Shown here: positions 1-9,550 of the stretch, in pieces
Layout of the letters: each line of letters begins with the position of its first letter
Numbering within the stretch: the first letter of the stretch is position 1
DNA from: Streptomyces sp. NBC_00102
Lineage (GTDB): Bacteria > Actinomycetota > Actinomycetes > Streptomycetales > Streptomycetaceae
Direction of reading: 5' to 3'
Length of the DNA: 64,000 nucleotides
NCBI RefSeq assembly: GCF_026343115.1
Contig: NZ_JAPEMC010000001.1
Span: forward strand, 3,348,001 to 3,412,000
Translations under genes and position numbers: made by a program
Notes under the pieces: generated by a model
Seen by the model: the letters and a program-made list of their open reading frames with translations, nothing else
The model's database searches: none
Told to the model about the DNA's origin: nothing

Positions 1-49
1 GATGTGAGCGGCGTCTCAGTACGCCGCCCCCTTCGGCAGGAGGCACTTC

Positions 50-376
50 ATGGCCCAGGTAGCGCACACCCGCCCGCGGAACCGCCCCACCGGCTCCCTC
101 TTCGCCACGGACGGCAGGCCCCATCCGCTCCAGGACACCCTGATGGTGGTGACCGGAGTCCTCGGCGTCCTGGCCTTCGTGTCGGCCATGTTCCACGACC
201 TGCACCTGCTCAGCTCGTGGGCCGGGCTCGTCGGCATCCTGGTCGGCGGCTACGGAATGTGGATTTCCAGGACCACCTGGGAGCGGTTCGCCCTGATCAT
301 GGGCATCGGCTCCTCCGCCGTGGGTTTCTACCTCGGAATGGCCCACGGAGGCCTCTTCGGCGGAGTGGTCAGCTGA
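50..376 (+). CDS. small conserved integral membrane protein
   Basis: A 108-residue protein of unknown function. After a polar N-terminus it shows about three hydrophobic segments: roughly residues 31-48, then two more around 53-70 and 80-105. The ATG start is preceded by a strong AGGAGG-like ribosome site ending about 8 bases upstream. It ends in a Gly-rich hydrophobic tail. A perfect GC hairpin follows the stop, so it is probably a single-gene unit. No catalytic motif is visible. The position upstream of cell-wall genes is as expected for a Streptomyces core region, but no function can be assigned. Confidence 0.75.
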   Translation: MAQVAHTRPRNRPTGSLFATDGRPHPLQDTLMVVTGVLGVLAFVSAMFHDLHLLSSWAGLVGILVGGYGMWISRTTWERFALIMGIGSSAVGFYLGMAHGGLFGGVVS

Positions 377-393
377 CCCGGCAGGTCCCGCGC

Positions 394-420
394 GGCCCCG
401 GCGGCAGCTCCGCCGGGGCC
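394..420 (+). terminator. hairpin terminator after the small membrane protein gene
   Basis: Perfect 11-bp GC stem (394-404 with 410-420) and a 5-base loop, starting 17 bases after the stop codon at 376. There is no T-run, which is usual for Streptomyces terminators. Confidence 0.5.
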
Positions 421-547
421 CTCGCGACACCGGCTCGCGGCCAAGTGCCGTACGGGCCAGAACGGGCGCTCCCCGCTCACAGTAGGCTTCGGCGCGAGAG
501 CCGGAGCCCCTGACCGATGGGGACACACCTGCCGAGGAGCGCCCCGC

Positions 548-1666
548 ATGAGCCTGACCCTGAGGACCATCAGCCGCGAGCAGCATCTGGCGTACATCCA
601 GAGCCTGCCCGCGGCAAGTCACTGCCAGGTCCCGGCGTGGGCTGACGTGAAGACCGAGTGGCGGTCGGAGAGCCTCGGCTGGTTCGACAGGAACGGTCAG
701 ATCGTCGGCGCCGGACTGGTGCTGTACCGACAGCTCCCCAAGATCAAGCGGTACCTCGCCTATCTCCCCGAGGGCCCGGTCATCAACTGGTACGCGCCCA
801 ACCTGGACGAGTGGCTCCAGCCGATGCTCGCCCACCTCAAGCAGCAGGGCGCCTTCTCGGTGAAGATGGGCCCGCCGGTCGTCATCCGGCGCTGGGACTC
901 CACCGCCATCAAGGCCGGCATCCAGGACCCGGACGTGAAGCGTCTGCGGGACGTGGAGGCCACGGTCATCGAGCCGCGGGCCTTCGAGGTCGCGGACCGA
1001 CTGCGCAAGATGGGCTGGCAGCAGGGCGAGGACGGCGGCGCCGGATTCGGTGACGTGCAGCCCCGCTTCGTCTTCCAGGTGCCGCTCGCGAACCGCTCCC
1101 TGGAGGACGTCCTCAAGGGCTTCAACCAGCTGTGGCGCCGCAACATCAAGAAGGCCGACAAGGCCGGTGTCGAGGTCGTCCAGGGCGGCTACGAGGACCT
1201 GGCCGAATGGCAGCGGCTGTACGAGATCACGGCCGTGCGCGACCACTTCCGCCCGCGCCCCCTCTCGTACTTCCAGCGCATGTGGTCCGTCCTCAACTCC
1301 GAGGACCCCAACCGGATGCGGCTGTACTTCGCCCGCCACAACGGGGTCAACCTCTCGGCCGCGACCATGCTCGTCGTCGGCGGACACGTCTGGTACTCCT
1401 ACGGCGCCTCCGACAACATCGGCCGCGAGGTCCGGCCCTCCAACGCGATGCAGTGGCGCATGCTGCGCGACAGCTACGCGATGGGCGCGACCGTCTACGA
1501 CCTGCGCGGCATCAGCGACTCCCTGGACGAGACCGACCACCTCTTCGGCCTGATCCAGTTCAAGGTCGGTACGGGCGGGGAAGCCGTCGAGTACGTCGGT
1601 GAGTGGGACTTCCCGCTCAACAAGCTTCTGCACAAGGCACTCGACATCTACATGTCGCGCCGCTGA
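548..1666 (+). CDS. femX: FemAB/FemX-type peptidyltransferase (lipid II interpeptide bridge)
   Basis: A 372-residue protein of the FemABX aminoacyl-tRNA-dependent transferase family. These enzymes add bridge amino acids to the stem peptide of lipid II; in Streptomyces the bridge is a single glycine on LL-diaminopimelate. The family features seen are two GNAT-like lobes and a central segment around residues 190-210 rich in Arg and Lys (LWRRNIKKADKAG), typical of Fem proteins. The C-terminal lobe contains the conserved YDLRGI stretch near residue 317. Length matches the family. The ATG start follows a GAGGAG-like ribosome site. It lies just upstream of an alanine-racemase-like gene and a penicillin-binding protein, consistent with a cell-wall role. 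The substrate is inferred from the Streptomyces orthologue. Confidence 0.85.
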   Translation: MSLTLRTISREQHLAYIQSLPAASHCQVPAWADVKTEWRSESLGWFDRNGQIVGAGLVLYRQLPKIKRYLAYLPEGPVINWYAPNLDEWLQPMLAHLKQQGAFSVKMGPPVVIRRWDSTAIKAGIQDPDVKRLRDVEATVIEPRAFEVADRLRKMGWQQGEDGGAGFGDVQPRFVFQVPLANRSLEDVLKGFNQLWRRNIKKADKAGVEVVQGGYEDLAEWQRLYEITAVRDHFRPRPLSYFQRMWSVLNSEDPNRMRLYFARHNGVNLSAATMLVVGGHVWYSYGASDNIGREVRPSNAMQWRMLRDSYAMGATVYDLRGISDSLDETDHLFGLIQFKVGTGGEAVEYVGEWDFPLNKLLHKALDIYMSRR

Positions 1667-1772
1667 CGCACCCGGGCCCGGCGAACGACCGGCCCCGTCC
1701 GCTCCGTTGACATCTCCGTACGTTCTGCGATCTCAGACACACCGCAGCCACCAGAAAGGTTCCGGGCCGGCC

Positions 1773-2804
1773 ATGGCGCTCTCCCTCTACGTCGACACCG
1801 CGCGCTGGCGGGCGCACCAGAAGTCCGTGATCGAGCAGTTCCCGGGCCTCGTACCGGTCTGCAAGGGCAACGGTTACGGCTTCGGGCACGAGCGTCTGGC
1901 CGACGAGGCCATCCGCTTCGGCTCGGACATGCTGGCGGTGGGGACCACGTACGAGGCCGCCCGGATCAAGGACTGGTTCAGCGGCGACCTGCTCGTCCTC
2001 ACCCCGTTCCGGCGGGGCGAGGAGCCTGTTCCGCTGCCCGACCGCGTGATCCGCTCGGTCTCCTCCGTCGACGGGGTGCACGGCCTCGTCGGCGCCCGGG
2101 TCGTCATCGAGTGCATGAGCTCGATGAAGCGCCACGGGGTCAAGGAGGAGGAGCTGGGACAGCTCCACGCCGCCATAGAGGACGTACGTCTCGAAGGCTT
2201 CGCGCTGCACCTCCCGCTGGACCGCACCGACGGTTCGGACGCGGTGGAGGAGGTCATCGGCTGGATGGACCGGCTGCGCAACGCCCGGCTGCCCCTGCAC
2301 ACCATGTTCGTCAGTCACCTCAAGGCCGCGGAACTGGCCCGGCTGCAGCAGCAGTTCCCGCAGACCCGCTTCCGTGCCCGCATCGGCACCCGCCTCTGGC
2401 TCGGCGACCACGAGGCCACCGAGTACCGCGGCGCGGTGCTGGACGTGACGCCCGTCGTCAAGGGCGACCGCTTCGGCTACCGGCAGGGCAAGGCCGCGTC
2501 GGACGGCTGGCTGGTGGTGGTCGCCGGCGGTACCTCGCACGGGGTCGGTCTGGAGGCCCCCAAGGCCCTGCACGGCGTGATGCCGCGCGCCAAGGGCGTC
2601 GCCCGGGCCGGACTGGCCACGGTCAACCGCAACCTGTCGCCGTTCGTCTGGTCCGGCAAGCAGCGCTGGTTCGCCGAGCCGCCGCACATGCAGGTGTCGA
2701 TCCTGTTCGTGCCGTCGGACGCGCAGGAGCCGCGGGTCGGCGACGAACTCGTGGCACATCTGCGCCACACCACCACCCAGTTCGACCGTCTCGTCGAGCG
2801 CTGA
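1773..2804 (+). CDS. alanine racemase family protein (PLP-barrel domain)
   Basis: A 343-residue protein with the PLP-binding TIM-barrel domain of alanine racemases. The N-terminal motif VCKGNGYGFG (about residues 29-38) corresponds to the VVKANAYGHG motif carrying the PLP lysine, here Lys31. It is shorter and more divergent than a canonical biosynthetic Alr. No clear catalytic tyrosine motif was recognised in the C-terminal part, so genuine alanine racemisation is uncertain. The ATG start at 1773 was chosen over upstream in-frame codons because AGAAAGG precedes it. It follows the femX-like gene by about 100 bases and may be co-expressed with it, suggesting amino-acid or cell-wall metabolism. 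Confidence 0.75.
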   Translation: MALSLYVDTARWRAHQKSVIEQFPGLVPVCKGNGYGFGHERLADEAIRFGSDMLAVGTTYEAARIKDWFSGDLLVLTPFRRGEEPVPLPDRVIRSVSSVDGVHGLVGARVVIECMSSMKRHGVKEEELGQLHAAIEDVRLEGFALHLPLDRTDGSDAVEEVIGWMDRLRNARLPLHTMFVSHLKAAELARLQQQFPQTRFRARIGTRLWLGDHEATEYRGAVLDVTPVVKGDRFGYRQGKAASDGWLVVVAGGTSHGVGLEAPKALHGVMPRAKGVARAGLATVNRNLSPFVWSGKQRWFAEPPHMQVSILFVPSDAQEPRVGDELVAHLRHTTTQFDRLVER

Positions 2805-2858
2805 CACCCCCGTCGGGCGCTGAGTCGAGACACTGAGGCGTACCGCGGGCGGGTCCGG

Positions 2859-4358
2859 TCAGTCGCCGGACCCGCCTCCGCGCACCGCTCCCCAGTCCGC
2901 CGGCTCACCCCAGAACGCCTCGTCCTCGAACTCCCGGTTGCCCATCGGCGCCAGGACGAACACGTCCGGCGCTCCGTCGAGCACTCCGCCGGAGGGATCG
3001 TCCGCGCCGTCCTGGCGCACCACGTCCCGGTCGGGCAGGACGATGTCCCGCACGACCAGGGCGACGAGGTAGAGCGTGCCCAGCAGGTGGAGAACGACGG
3101 CGAGCTGGTAGCCGTCCTGCGGCAGCCCCTGGTGCTTGTCGCCGCTGCTCGTGTACGCGAGGTACATCCAGATGCCGAGGAAATACAGCACCTCGCACGC
3201 CTGCCAGATCAGAAAGTCCCGCCAGCGCGGGCGCGCGAGCGCGGCGAGCGGGATCAGCCAGAGCACGTACTGCGGTGAGTAGACCTTGTTCGTGAGGACG
3301 AAGGCCGCGACCACCAGGAAGGCGAGCTGGGCGAACCTCGGCCGGTGACGCCCGACCAGTGCCAGTGCCGCGATGCCGAGACAGCAGAGCGCCATCAGCA
3401 CCACCGAGGCCATGTTCACGAAGGAGACGTCGATGGGCCGTCCGATGCGCTGCTGGACGACCAGCCAGAACGACCCGAAGTCGATGGAGCGCTCCTGGCT
3501 GAAGGTGTAGAACTTCTTCCACCCCTCGGGCGCGTACAGCATCACCGGCAGGTTCACCACAAGCCAGGCGGCCGCGGCCGAGAAGGCGGCGACGAGGAAC
3601 GGCCGCCACTTCCCCGCGCGCCAGCAGAGCACCAGGAGCGGTCCGAGCAGCAGGACCGGATAGAGTTTCGCCGCGGTCGCCAGGCCGATCAGGACCCCGA
3701 ACGCGACCGCCCTCCCGCGCGACCACATGAGCATCCCGGCGGCGGTCAGGGCGACGGCCAGCAGGTCCCAGTTGATGGTGGCGGTGAGCGCGAAGGCGGG
3801 CGCCAGCGCGACCAGCAGCCCGTCCCAGGGGCGGCGGCGGTGGGTACGCGCGACGCACACGGCGGCCACCACCGCGCAGACCATCAGCAGACCGGCGTTG
3901 ACGAGCCAGTACATCTGCTCGCGCTGCTGCATCGGGTCGCTGTCCGGGGTGAGCGTGAGCCAGGAGGCGACCTGCATGAACAGACCGGTCAGCACCGGGT
4001 ACTCGAGGTACTGCATGTCGCCGCCGAGCCGGTCGAAGTACGGCAGCAGTCCGTCCGCGAAGCCCCGGCCGACGAAGAGATGGGGCACGTCGGAGTAGCA
4101 GGCGTGGGTGTACTGCGAGCTGACGCCCCTGAACCAGGCCCAGTTGTAGCAGGGAATCTTCTGCACCATGCCGAGCGCGAACATCCCGATCGCCACCAGG
4201 GCGACCACGCGCACGGCCGACAGCCCTCCGCCGCCGAACCGCGCGAAACGGCCCGCCGGCCCGCCGATCAACTCGCTTCCCGCAGCGGCGATCTCGTCCC
4301 GTCGCGTGGGCGCGACGGCCCGCTCCTGGTCCTCGCTGGTCTCTTCTGCGCTTGGCAT
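2859..4358 (-). CDS. polytopic membrane glycosyltransferase, GT87-like
   Basis: About 499 residues with a polar N-terminus followed by around ten hydrophobic membrane segments. A charged, probably cytoplasmic tail follows. The layout and the early extracytoplasmic loop (DVPHLFVGRGF, then YLEYPVLTG) resemble the GT87/DUF2029 family of polyprenyl-phosphate-mannose-dependent mannosyltransferases of actinobacteria. It probably transfers a sugar to an envelope glycan or lipid, but donor and acceptor cannot be read from sequence. ATG at 4358 is preferred because upstream in-frame codons give only a basic, low-complexity extension. It lies downstream of the penicillin-binding protein on the same strand, separated by a strong hairpin. 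Confidence 0.7.
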   Translation of the reverse strand: MPSAEETSEDQERAVAPTRRDEIAAAGSELIGGPAGRFARFGGGGLSAVRVVALVAIGMFALGMVQKIPCYNWAWFRGVSSQYTHACYSDVPHLFVGRGFADGLLPYFDRLGGDMQYLEYPVLTGLFMQVASWLTLTPDSDPMQQREQMYWLVNAGLLMVCAVVAAVCVARTHRRRPWDGLLVALAPAFALTATINWDLLAVALTAAGMLMWSRGRAVAFGVLIGLATAAKLYPVLLLGPLLVLCWRAGKWRPFLVAAFSAAAAWLVVNLPVMLYAPEGWKKFYTFSQERSIDFGSFWLVVQQRIGRPIDVSFVNMASVVLMALCCLGIAALALVGRHRPRFAQLAFLVVAAFVLTNKVYSPQYVLWLIPLAALARPRWRDFLIWQACEVLYFLGIWMYLAYTSSGDKHQGLPQDGYQLAVVLHLLGTLYLVALVVRDIVLPDRDVVRQDGADDPSGGVLDGAPDVFVLAPMGNREFEDEAFWGEPADWGAVRGGGSGD

Positions 4359-4415
4359 GCGCCACATCCTGCCGTACCGGGCTGTGCGGGAGGCGGGGGA
4401 CCGCCGGACACGGCG

Positions 4416-4453
4416 GAGGGCCGCCCGCACCTCGCTGGGTGCGGACGGCCCTC
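4416..4453 (-). terminator. hairpin terminator after the penicillin-binding protein gene
   Basis: Arms 4416-4431 and 4438-4453 pair in two blocks (8 bp and 7 bp) separated by one mismatch, with a 6-base loop. It lies 40 bases past the stop codon of the minus-strand PBP gene. Confidence 0.55.
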
Positions 4454-4492
4454 TGTCGGCCCTGATCGGGACCCGGGCGGGTGGAGCCGCGG

Positions 4493-7213
4493 CTATCCGC
4501 CGTTCTTGCCACCCGGGTTGAAGATCCCTCCACTGTCGTCGCTGTCGTCGGTGGCCGTCGCCGTGGGATCGGTTCCGGCCGACGTGCCGTCGGTGTCGTT
4601 GCCGGCCGCCGCTCCCGCCGTGTCCGTACCGGCCGCCGCTCCGGCGTTGGTCCCGTCCGGGACGCAGGTGCTCCAGCCCCAGGTCTTGCAGGTCTCGGTC
4701 GGCGTCGGAGTGGTGGGGGGCGCGGTCGTCGGGGTCGGATCCTCGGACGGCTCCTCGGACGGCGTGGGCGAGGCGCTGGGAGTCGGAGAGGGGGTCGGGC
4801 TCGGGCTCGAACCGCCGCCGTACACCTTCTCGCCGATGGGCTCGGGCTTGGGGAAGTCCTCGACCTTCATGCCCTCCACCGCGCCGACCATGTAGTCGTG
4901 CCAGATCTGCGCGGGGAACGACGCCCCGTGAATCTTCTCTTTTCCGGCGGTACCGAACATCGACTGGAAGCCACGGTTCGCGTGCTTCTCGTTGTCGTCC
5001 ATGCGGAACATGCTGACGGCGGTCGAGATCTGCGGGGTGTAGCCGACGAACCAGGCCGACATGTTGTCGTCGGTGGTACCCGTCTTGCCCGCCACCGCAC
5101 GGCCGGGAAGCTGCGCGGAGGTACCCGTGCCCTTCTCGACGACGTTCTTCAGCACGTCGGTGACGTTGTCGGCGACGGCGGGGTCGAAAGCGGTCTTGGT
5201 CTTCTTCTCGTGCTGGAAGATGACCGCGCCGCCCTTCTTGACCTCGCTGACCGAGAACGGCTCGTTCTGCTTGCCGCTGGTGGCGAACGTGGCGTACGCG
5301 CCCGCCATGTTGATGGCGCTCGGCGAGGACGTGCCGATGGAGAACGACGGAACGCTGTCGTTGGCCATGTACTTGTCGTCGTGCAGGCCCGCGGCCATCG
5401 CGGCGTCCTTCACCTTGTCCCCACCGATGTCCATGCCGAGCTGGACGAAGGGCGAGTTGATCGACTCCTGCATGGCGTACCGCAGGTTCACGTCACCGTA
5501 GGAGATGTGGTCGTCGTTGGTCTGGAGCCACTGCTTGCCCTTCTCGTCCTCCCAGGGCGTCCCCTTGTAGTTCTTGATCTTCAGCTCGTTCTTGCCGTTG
5601 TAGATGCTGTCCGGGGAGACCGGGGTGCGCTCGGAGTCGCTCTGTTCCTCACCCAGATCGGGGTCTCTCTTGCCGTACTCCATGGCGGCCGCCAGAACGA
5701 ACGGCTTGAAGGTCGAGCCGACCTGCGCACCCGTGGGGGTGGCGTTGTTCGTGTAGTGCTCGGTCGCGTCCTTGCCGCCGTAGATGGCGAGAATGGCACC
5801 GGTGGAGGTGTCCACCGAAGCGCCGCCGAACTGGACGTAGAGGTCCTCGGTGCGCTTCTTCGGGTCGATGTTCTCGTCGTAGACCTTCTTGACGGCGTCG
5901 TTGAGCTGCTGGACCTTCTTCTTGTCGAAGGTCGTGTGGATCTCGAAGCCGCCCTGGGCGAGAGCGGTCGAGTCGACCCCCGCGATGCCCCGGGAGAGGA
6001 AGTCGGTCTTGGCGAGGTCCACCAGGTAGCCGGTCTGGCCGCTGAGCTGAGCGCTCTTCTTCGGCGCGACGGGCATGGGGAACTTCGTGTACTTGGCGCG
6101 CTCCGCCGCGGGGAGGCGGCCGTCCTTGACCTCCTCGTCGAGGATCCAGCTCCAGCGCTTCGTGGCGCGGGTCAGGTTCTTCTCGGCGGTCGCCTCCACC
6201 GAGTCCACCTCGGGGGCCCCGGCCGGGTCGTAATAGCTGGCGCCCTTGAGCAGCGTGGCCAGGAAGGCGCACTCGCTCGGGTTCAGCTCGGTGGCGTCCT
6301 TGTTGTAGTACGTACGTGCCGCGGCCTGGATGCCCGAGGCACCCCGGCCGTAGTAGGAGACGTTGAGGTACCCCGCCATCACCTCGCTCTTCTTCATCTT
6401 GCTGCCCACCTTGAGCGTGATGAAGAGTTCCTTGAACTTGCGGGTGACCGTCTGCTCCTGCGTGAGCATCGAGTTCTTCACGAACTGCTGGGTGATGGTC
6501 GAACCGCCCTGGGTCTCACCGCCCTTGGCCATGTTGAACAGGGCTCGCGCGATACCCATCGGGTCGATGCCGTGGTCCGTCTCGAACGACTTGTTCTCGG
6601 CCGAGATCACCGCGTTGCGCATGGCCGCGGGGATCTGCGCGTAGCTGATCTCCTGGCGGTTCACCTCGCCACCGGTCGCGACCATCTGCGAGCCGTCGGC
6701 CCAGAAGTAGACGTTGTTCTGCGCCTTGGCCGCCGAGCTGACCTCGGGGGTCTTCACCAGCGCGTACGACACGCCGGCGACGCCCATCAGGAGGCCCAGG
6801 AAGCCCACGCAGAGGCCGGAGACCAGCTTCCACGACGGCACCCAGCGGCGGAAGCCGTACTTGCCGTAGCGCGGGTAGTCGATGATCCGCTTCTTGCCGG
6901 GCCGCCCGTCTCCCCGGCCCCGCCCGGGGCCCTCGGAACCTCCGCCGCGGCGTCGGCCACCTCCCCCGCCGCCGCCCGGGCCCCCGGAACCGGGGCCTTC
7001 GGCCCCGCGCCGACGGCCTCCCCGCTGCGCGGCGCGACGCGCTTCGGCGCGGCCACCCGGCGGGCGTTCCTCGGCGTACGCCCCGGAAGGTGACTCATCA
7101 GTCACTCTGGGTGATGGTGCTGCGCGGCGTCCTGTTGGCTGCGGCGCGGCTCGTCGGGCCGCGGCACGCCCCCCGTCTTGCGGTTGAGGCGTTTTGCGAC
7201 GGTGCTCGCTCAT
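4493..7213 (-). CDS. class A penicillin-binding protein (glycosyltransferase/transpeptidase)
   Basis: A 906-residue bifunctional peptidoglycan synthase. Residues 1-110 are a low-complexity Arg/Gly/Pro-rich cytoplasmic tail. One membrane anchor follows at about 130-152, then a GT51 glycosyltransferase domain containing ISAENKSFETDHGID and GGSTITQQFVKN. The penicillin-binding transpeptidase domain has all three catalytic motifs: STFKPF (SxxK), SIN (SxN) and KTGTT (KTG). The C-terminus is a Pro/Ser/Thr-rich tail with two cysteines in CKTWGWSTC. It acts at the outer face of the membrane, polymerising and crosslinking lipid II. The ATG lies in the minus direction at 7213. It is divergent from the PadR-ino1 unit. 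Confidence 0.93.
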   Translation of the reverse strand: MSEHRRKTPQPQDGGRAAARRAAPQPTGRRAAPSPRVTDESPSGAYAEERPPGGRAEARRAAQRGGRRRGAEGPGSGGPGGGGGGGRRRGGGSEGPGRGRGDGRPGKKRIIDYPRYGKYGFRRWVPSWKLVSGLCVGFLGLLMGVAGVSYALVKTPEVSSAAKAQNNVYFWADGSQMVATGGEVNRQEISYAQIPAAMRNAVISAENKSFETDHGIDPMGIARALFNMAKGGETQGGSTITQQFVKNSMLTQEQTVTRKFKELFITLKVGSKMKKSEVMAGYLNVSYYGRGASGIQAAARTYYNKDATELNPSECAFLATLLKGASYYDPAGAPEVDSVEATAEKNLTRATKRWSWILDEEVKDGRLPAAERAKYTKFPMPVAPKKSAQLSGQTGYLVDLAKTDFLSRGIAGVDSTALAQGGFEIHTTFDKKKVQQLNDAVKKVYDENIDPKKRTEDLYVQFGGASVDTSTGAILAIYGGKDATEHYTNNATPTGAQVGSTFKPFVLAAAMEYGKRDPDLGEEQSDSERTPVSPDSIYNGKNELKIKNYKGTPWEDEKGKQWLQTNDDHISYGDVNLRYAMQESINSPFVQLGMDIGGDKVKDAAMAAGLHDDKYMANDSVPSFSIGTSSPSAINMAGAYATFATSGKQNEPFSVSEVKKGGAVIFQHEKKTKTAFDPAVADNVTDVLKNVVEKGTGTSAQLPGRAVAGKTGTTDDNMSAWFVGYTPQISTAVSMFRMDDNEKHANRGFQSMFGTAGKEKIHGASFPAQIWHDYMVGAVEGMKVEDFPKPEPIGEKVYGGGSSPSPTPSPTPSASPTPSEEPSEDPTPTTAPPTTPTPTETCKTWGWSTCVPDGTNAGAAAGTDTAGAAAGNDTDGTSAGTDPTATATDDSDDSGGIFNPGGKNGG

Positions 7214-7600
7214 CGAACGACTACTCCTCGGGCAGGCGAGAGCGCCTGGAAGCGGCAGTTGAGATCCGGTCCCCCCGAATGTGCGGACTGGCCCTGCGGA
7301 AGGCTCATCCGCAGTACATCCGGCAGTCCGCGATGACTGACGCCCGGCGGCGCCTCGCGGTTCCCGGTGATCTGCATCCCGGACAGACTACGCACGGTCA
7401 AAACCCGTCTAGGGCCGAACTTCACCCCAAATGACGCAAGTCGCTTGCTACGAATTGGTGATGTGACGCCGTTCACGAAGGCAGCCCTTGTCGAACCTCG
7501 CGGACCGATCTATCGTGCAGATGTATCGAGTCGATACATCAAGGCGGCATAAGTACGCCGCCCGAACATCTCGGACCACGCGACAGCAGAGGAGGCGAAG
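7214..7600. promoter_or_regulatory. divergent intergenic region between PBP and padR-like genes
   Basis: About 390 bases with no convincing gene. Short open frames here lack ribosome sites and coding bias. It should contain the promoters of the leftward penicillin-binding-protein gene and the rightward PadR gene. The distinct element is the perfect palindrome at 7520-7540. A ribosome site AGAGGAGG precedes the padR start at 7601. Confidence 0.6.
7520..7540. promoter_or_regulatory. perfect 21-bp palindrome, probable PadR operator
   Basis: GATGTATCGA-G-TCGATACATC: two perfect 10-base arms around one central base, 60 bases upstream of the padR-like start. PadR proteins typically bind dyads with outer ATGT and ACAT, both present here, and usually autoregulate. 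The binding is inferred from position and symmetry. Confidence 0.6.
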
Positions 7601-8284
7601 ATGAGCAGGCGCTCCGGCATCCTCGAATTCGCTGTCCTCGGACTGCTCCGCGAGTCCCCGATGCACGGCTATGAGCTGCGCAAACGCCTCAACACCTCAC
7701 TGGGCATCTTCCGCGCCTTCAGCTACGGCACCCTCTATCCCTGCCTCAAGACGCTTGTCGCCAGTGGCTGGTTGATCGAGGAACCGAGCACGGCTCCGGC
7801 CGATCTCGTGGCACCCGCCTCCTCACTCGCGGGACGCAGGGCGAAGATCGTGTACCGGTTGACGGCGGAAGGCAAAGAGCACTTCGAGGAGTTGCTCTCG
7901 CACACCGGTCCGGACGCCTGGGAGGACGAGCACTTCGCCGCTCGTTTCGCCTTCTTCGGCCAGACGGAACGCGATGTGCGGATGCGGGTCCTGGAAGGCC
8001 GGCGCAGCAGGCTGGAAGAGCGCCTGGAGAAGATGCGCGCCTCCCTCGCCCGCACCCGTGAACGACTCGACGACTACACACTTGAGCTGCAGCGACACGG
8101 CATGGAGTCCGTGGAGCGCGAAGTGCGCTGGCTGAACGAGCTCATCGAGAGCGAGCGCTCGGGGCGGGACCGGCGACGGTCCGCACCCGAGGGCTCCCCT
8201 CAGCAGGACACAGCAGAGGAAACGGGCGGCCTGCCCCGGCGCCGGGCTGACACCCCGCCGGATCCGTCCGATGACACCGCCTGA
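7601..8284 (+). CDS. PadR-family transcriptional regulator
   Basis: A 227-residue PadR repressor. The N-terminal winged helix (residues about 5-85) carries the family signature: [24 protein letters not shown], of which the HGYEL part is diagnostic, then [17 protein letters not shown] charged helical C-terminal region (about 120-180) is the dimerisation coiled coil of the longer PadR class. The last 45 residues are polar and disordered. The start has AGGAGG 7 bases upstream. The gene sits 64 bases before the inositol-phosphate synthase gene on the same strand, so the two may be co-transcribed. A perfect dyad upstream of padR suggests autoregulation. The effector is unknown. Confidence 0.9.
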   Translation: MSRRSGILEFAVLGLLRESPMHGYELRKRLNTSLGIFRAFSYGTLYPCLKTLVASGWLIEEPSTAPADLVAPASSLAGRRAKIVYRLTAEGKEHFEELLSHTGPDAWEDEHFAARFAFFGQTERDVRMRVLEGRRSRLEERLEKMRASLARTRERLDDYTLELQRHGMESVEREVRWLNELIESERSGRDRRRSAPEGSPQQDTAEETGGLPRRRADTPPDPSDDTA

Positions 8285-8348
8285 CGGGGACCCCGCACAT
8301 CGCGGGAGCCATCCTCAGGACCACCATTACACACAGGGAGCAACCGGA

Positions 8349-9431
8349 ATGGGTTCGGTTCGCGTAGCCATCGTCGGCGTGGGCAACTGCGCCGCCTCGC
8401 TGGTGCAGGGCGTCGAGTTCTACAAGGACGCCGATCCGGCCGGCAAGGTGCCCGGTCTGATGCACGTCCAGTTCGGCGAGTACCACGTCGGCGACGTGGA
8501 GTTCGTCGCCGCCTTCGACGTCGACGCGAAGAAGGTCGGCCTCGACCTCGCGGACGCCATCGGTGCCAGCGAGAACAACACCATCAAGATCGCGGACGTG
8601 CCCACCACCGGCGTCACCGTCCAGCGCGGCCACACCCACGACGGTCTGGGCAAGTACTACCGCCAGACGATCGAGGAGTCCGCCGAGGCCCCCGTGGACA
8701 TCGTCCAGGTCCTCAAGGACAAGCAGGTCGACGTTCTCGTCTGCTACCTCCCCGTCGGCTCCGAGGTCGCGGCGAAGTTCTACGCCCAGGCCGCCATCGA
8801 CGCCAAGGTCGCCTTCGTCAACGCCCTCCCGGTCTTCATCGCCGGCACCAAGGAGTGGGCGGACAAGTTCACCGAGGCCGGTGTCCCGATCGTCGGCGAC
8901 GACATCAAGTCGCAGGTCGGCGCGACCATCACGCACCGCGTGATGGCGAAGCTCTTCGAGGACCGGGGCGTCGTCCTGGACCGCACGATGCAGCTGAACG
9001 TCGGCGGCAACATGGACTTCAAGAACATGCTCGAGCGTGAGCGCCTGGAGTCCAAGAAGATCTCGAAGACGCAGGCCGTCACCTCGCAGATCCGTGACCG
9101 CGAGCTCGGTGCCGACAACGTCCACATCGGTCCGTCGGACTACGTGGCGTGGCTGGACGACCGCAAGTGGGCGTACGTCCGCCTCGAGGGCCGCGCCTTC
9201 GGCGACGTCCCGCTGAACCTCGAGTACAAGCTCGAGGTGTGGGACTCCCCGAACTCGGCCGGTGTCATCATCGACGCCGTCCGCGCCGCGAAGATCGCCA
9301 AGGACCGGGGCATCGGTGGCCCGATCCTCTCCGCTTCCTCGTACTTCATGAAGTCCCCGCCGGTCCAGTACTTCGACGACGAGGCCCGCGAGAACGTCGA
9401 GAAGTTCATCGCCGGCGAGGTCGAGCGCTGA
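8349..9431 (+). CDS. ino1: myo-inositol-1-phosphate synthase (inositol-3-phosphate synthase)
   Basis: A 360-residue NAD-dependent enzyme converting glucose-6-phosphate to 1L-myo-inositol-1-phosphate. This is the first committed step toward phosphatidylinositol and, in actinobacteria, mycothiol. The N-terminal Rossmann motif [13 protein letters not shown] is at about residues 5-17. The second half contains the catalytic-domain signature [15 protein letters not shown] and NVGGNMDF. Length fits the short actinobacterial type. The ATG follows GGGAG in the padR-ino1 gap. A perfect 19-bp hairpin follows the gene. It is encoded just after a PadR regulator, a likely local controller. Confidence 0.94.
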   Translation: MGSVRVAIVGVGNCAASLVQGVEFYKDADPAGKVPGLMHVQFGEYHVGDVEFVAAFDVDAKKVGLDLADAIGASENNTIKIADVPTTGVTVQRGHTHDGLGKYYRQTIEESAEAPVDIVQVLKDKQVDVLVCYLPVGSEVAAKFYAQAAIDAKVAFVNALPVFIAGTKEWADKFTEAGVPIVGDDIKSQVGATITHRVMAKLFEDRGVVLDRTMQLNVGGNMDFKNMLERERLESKKISKTQAVTSQIRDRELGADNVHIGPSDYVAWLDDRKWAYVRLEGRAFGDVPLNLEYKLEVWDSPNSAGVIIDAVRAAKIAKDRGIGGPILSASSYFMKSPPVQYFDDEARENVEKFIAGEVER

Positions 9432-9490
9432 TCCGCCGAACGGCCGACAGCATCAACTGAGCGGTGCGGCAACGCCCCCTCACACGCCTG

Positions 9491-9533
9491 ACGTCGAAGG
9501 TCCCCGAGCCACGTGCTCGGGGACCTTCGACGT
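9491..9533. terminator. strong hairpin terminator between ino1 and MFS gene
   Basis: Perfect 19-bp arms (9491-9509 and 9515-9533) with a 5-base loop, 59 bases past the ino1 stop and ending 17 bases before the next ATG. Its position so close to the MFS start means it could also affect that gene's leader. Confidence 0.75.
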
Positions 9534-9550
9534 ATGTGACCCTTGCTCAC

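Noticed and set aside
4481..7093. Long plus-strand open frame opposite the penicillin-binding protein
   Set aside because: It is a shadow created by GC-rich third positions of the true minus-strand gene, and its translation is Arg/Val/Gly low-complexity without a family motif.
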